From an uncultured Clostridia bacterium (GTDB taxonomy: Bacteria > Bacillota > Clostridia > Oscillospirales > Acutalibacteraceae): a stretch of DNA of 16,191 nt. The stretch covers positions 1-16,191 of the forward strand of contig CAMGDK010000022.1 in NCBI GenBank assembly GCA_946042285.1, written 5' to 3'. Shown here piece by piece: positions 14,722 to 16,191 of the stretch (its first letter is position 1; every line of letters starts with the position of its first letter). The notes below the pieces were generated by a model that was given only the letters and a program-made list of their open reading frames with translations, had not been told where the DNA came from and made no database searches. The position numbers and the translations under genes were made by a program.

Positions 14722-16047
14722 TTATTTTTTCCTCACTTTCAGCGCCGGTAATATTACCGGTCTTGCCTCGTCGGCTTTAACCATTTGCTCAATAAGAAGA
14801 TATTTAAGCTCCTGTCTTACATGAGCATATCTCTCATCCTTAATAAGATTATGCTTTTCGTTAGGATCCTTTTCCAAATCGTAAAGATAATCCTCAAAAT
14901 AAGCCTTTGCGTTGTGGTGAATATAGCCTGTTATTGCCGCATCACGCACCGCATACTTAAACCTGTCCGTCCTTATAGCGCGAGAGTTTGTTGCCTCACT
15001 GATTTGCATGAATACACAATCTCTCTTTTCGTCGGGATTGTTAATCTGCTTTGTAAGGTCAACACCCATGTACGAATCGGGAATAGGAATTCCTGCCATT
15101 GACAAAAGAGTAGGCGGCATGTCGATAAGAGATGAAAGCCTTGTTTCACTCTTACCGCCCTCAAATCCGCCACCCTTGATGATGAGCGGAGTGTGAGTTG
15201 CGCTTTCGTGGCACGAACGCTTGTATTCCGGATTTCTTGTCTTAAAGTGTGAGCCGTGGTCACTTGTATAAACGATAATTGTGTCATCGTAGATTCCAAG
15301 CTCCTTAAGCTTGTCAACAAGCCTGCCGACATTGTAGTCAAGACGGTTGATGGCAGACATGTAATCGGGATATGATTTTTCATAATCACCCTTTAAAAAG
15401 CTTAAATCATCGGGGATAGGATAATCCTTATAATTATCAACGGTTTCCCTGTATCCCTCGTAGCAGTGATGATCGTTTTGATGATGCGGCTCAAGCTGAC
15501 TGATAAACATAAAGAAAGGCTTTTCCTTATCCCTGTTATCAAGAAATTCAAGCGCATAATCATTTATGCAGTCTGCACGATAGCCCTTGAAATCAAGCTG
15601 ATTACCCTCGCCGTCAAACACATATCCGTCGTAGCCGTGAGATGTAAACTCTAATATATCGGCTGCGCGCCAATACTGATATTCGCCCTGCTTCTCCTTT
15701 GGCACTGCAGTTTTCTCGCAGTGAAGACCAATGCCCGGCAATCTGTTTGATGCAAGATGCCACTTGCCTATGTATGCCGTTTGATAGCCTGCCTCGTTAA
15801 AGTAGTGAGCAAGCGGTGTAATGCTGTCCGGAAGCGGAATGCCGTTCCAATAGCAACCGCACTGAGTTGCAAACACACCTGTTTGCAGACACGCTCTTGC
15901 AGGACCGCATACAGGCTGACAGGTAAAGTTATTCTCAAACTTTACACCCTCGCTTGCAAGCTGCATAAGATTTGGGGTTACTTCATTGTTAACCGTGTCC
16001 CATCTTTGCTGGTCGCTGAAATAAAATATAATATTTTTCTTAGCCAT
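14722..16047 (-). CDS. Sulfatase (Cys-type, formylglycine-dependent), probably cytoplasmic
   Basis: A 441-residue alkaline-phosphatase-superfamily sulfatase that hydrolyses sulfate esters. The core signature C-x-P-x-R is C47-G-P-A-R51, followed by ACLQTG. C47 would be converted to formylglycine, in anaerobes by a radical-SAM anSME enzyme that is not in the window. Other family features are the metal-site N-terminus FYFSDQQRWD (D12), YIGKWHL at 92-98, and TSDHGSH at 261-267 with D263 and H264. The N-terminus MAKKNIIFYFSDQQ goes straight into the first core strand, so no signal peptide is present and the enzyme should be cytoplasmic. The ATG at 16045-16047 has AAAGGAG 5 bases upstream. It ends immediately before the GPH symporter gene. 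Phosphonate or phosphodiester hydrolases share this fold, but the CxPxR and KWHL motifs favour a sulfatase. Confidence 0.9.
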   Translation of the reverse strand: MAKKNIIFYFSDQQRWDTVNNEVTPNLMQLASEGVKFENNFTCQPVCGPARACLQTGVFATQCGCYWNGIPLPDSITPLAHYFNEAGYQTAYIGKWHLASNRLPGIGLHCEKTAVPKEKQGEYQYWRAADILEFTSHGYDGYVFDGEGNQLDFKGYRADCINDYALEFLDNRDKEKPFFMFISQLEPHHQNDHHCYEGYRETVDNYKDYPIPDDLSFLKGDYEKSYPDYMSAINRLDYNVGRLVDKLKELGIYDDTIIVYTSDHGSHFKTRNPEYKRSCHESATHTPLIIKGGGFEGGKSETRLSSLIDMPPTLLSMAGIPIPDSYMGVDLTKQINNPDEKRDCVFMQISEATNSRAIRTDRFKYAVRDAAITGYIHHNAKAYFEDYLYDLEKDPNEKHNLIKDERYAHVRQELKYLLIEQMVKADEARPVILPALKVRKK

Positions 16048-16089
16048 TTTTTCTCCTTTCGGGGATTATTTGTGCCGACACAATAAGCC

Positions 16090-16102
16090 TAAACAGTGTT
16101 TA
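16090..16102. promoter_or_regulatory. Possible operator palindrome upstream of the sulfatase operon
   Basis: TAAACA-G-TGTTTA is a perfect inverted repeat of two 6-base arms around one G, centred 49 bases before the sulfatase ATG. Its position suits a repressor or activator site. I could not place a convincing -35/-10 pair in 16048-16148, and the regulator is not in the window. Confidence 0.3.
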
Positions 16103-16148
16103 ACAGAGCTTTTTATGTTCTTGAGCACAACACACCCATATTTTACTC

Positions 16149-16191
16149 CTGTCTCTTATACACATCTCCGAGCCCACGAGACAAGAGGCAA
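16149..16191 (-). other. Illumina Nextera Read 2 transposon adapter and i7 index (not genomic)
   Basis: Positions 16149-16182 are the reverse complement of the Nextera Read 2 transposon adapter, beginning with the Tn5 mosaic end (16149-16167). Positions 16183-16190 read AAGAGGCA, which matches the N711 i7 index as I recall it, and 16191 is the first base of the P7 arm. Together with 1-45 this shows a single tagmented library molecule or a contig extended into adapter at both ends. Confidence 0.98.

Noticed and set aside
14973..15389. A 138-codon minus-strand frame inside the sulfatase gene
   Set aside because: It is an out-of-frame reading of the sulfatase, which carries the conserved metal-site motif TSDHGSH in this stretch.
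27..16167. Nineteen-base inverted repeats at both ends, like the ends of a composite transposon
   Set aside because: They are Tn5 mosaic ends within complete Nextera adapters flanked by index sequences, so they are library artefacts.

Overview
The genomic insert runs from about 46 to 16148. Both ends of the window are Illumina Nextera (Tn5) library sequence: 1-45 is an i5 index plus the Read 1 transposon adapter, and 16149-16191 is the reverse complement of the Read 2 adapter plus an i7 index. The window is therefore one tagmented fragment or an adapter-bounded contig, and its ends are not biological boundaries.

The organism looks like an endospore-forming, low-to-mid GC anaerobic member of the Clostridia, probably a gut species (inference). 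Support comes from the Bacillota-specific darA-holB-ricT cluster, a full tricistronic GerA-type germinant-receptor operon, a DUF421/DUF4363 pair, AGGAGG- or GGTGAT-like ribosome binding sites, and a Cys-type sulfatase of the kind anaerobes use.

Layout. (1) 49-2296, minus strand: a good sigma-A promoter drives darA (cyclic-di-AMP receptor), holB (DNA polymerase III delta') and ricT (PSP1/YaaT), the same order as in Bacillus but without yaaR. (2) 2374-5634, minus strand: a near-consensus promoter drives citrate synthase (gltA), an unidentified multi-pass membrane protein and an AEC-family carboxylate-type carrier. They are tightly spaced and probably one transcription unit, suggesting linked synthesis and export of an organic acid. 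(3) 5647-5799, plus strand: a 50-codon frame with a perfect Shine-Dalgarno and a signal-peptide-like N-terminus, either a small membrane protein or the truncated start of a larger gene. (4) 5774-9372, minus strand: overlapping gerAA-gerAB-gerAC. (5) 9453-10501, plus strand and divergent from the ger operon: DUF421 membrane protein and DUF4363 protein with an ATGA overlap. (6) 10556-13145, plus strand: a three-S1-domain RNA-binding protein, then a large membrane-anchored protein with two Asp-rich repeat halves and its own promoter. (7) A bidirectional terminator at 13170-13200 separates these from a minus-strand operon of a cytoplasmic sulfatase (14722-16047) and a GPH-type cation symporter (13216-14721), which look like an uptake and desulfation module.

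The largest gene-poor stretches are 2223-2373 and 5527-5773, and both are described below. I saw no rRNA, tRNA, CRISPR array, insertion sequence or riboswitch. Most of the window is conserved core and sporulation-related sequence. I found nothing that clearly amounts to a new biological system. The points most worth following are the orphan small ORF, the citrate synthase/transporter operon, and the intracellular sulfatase/symporter pair.
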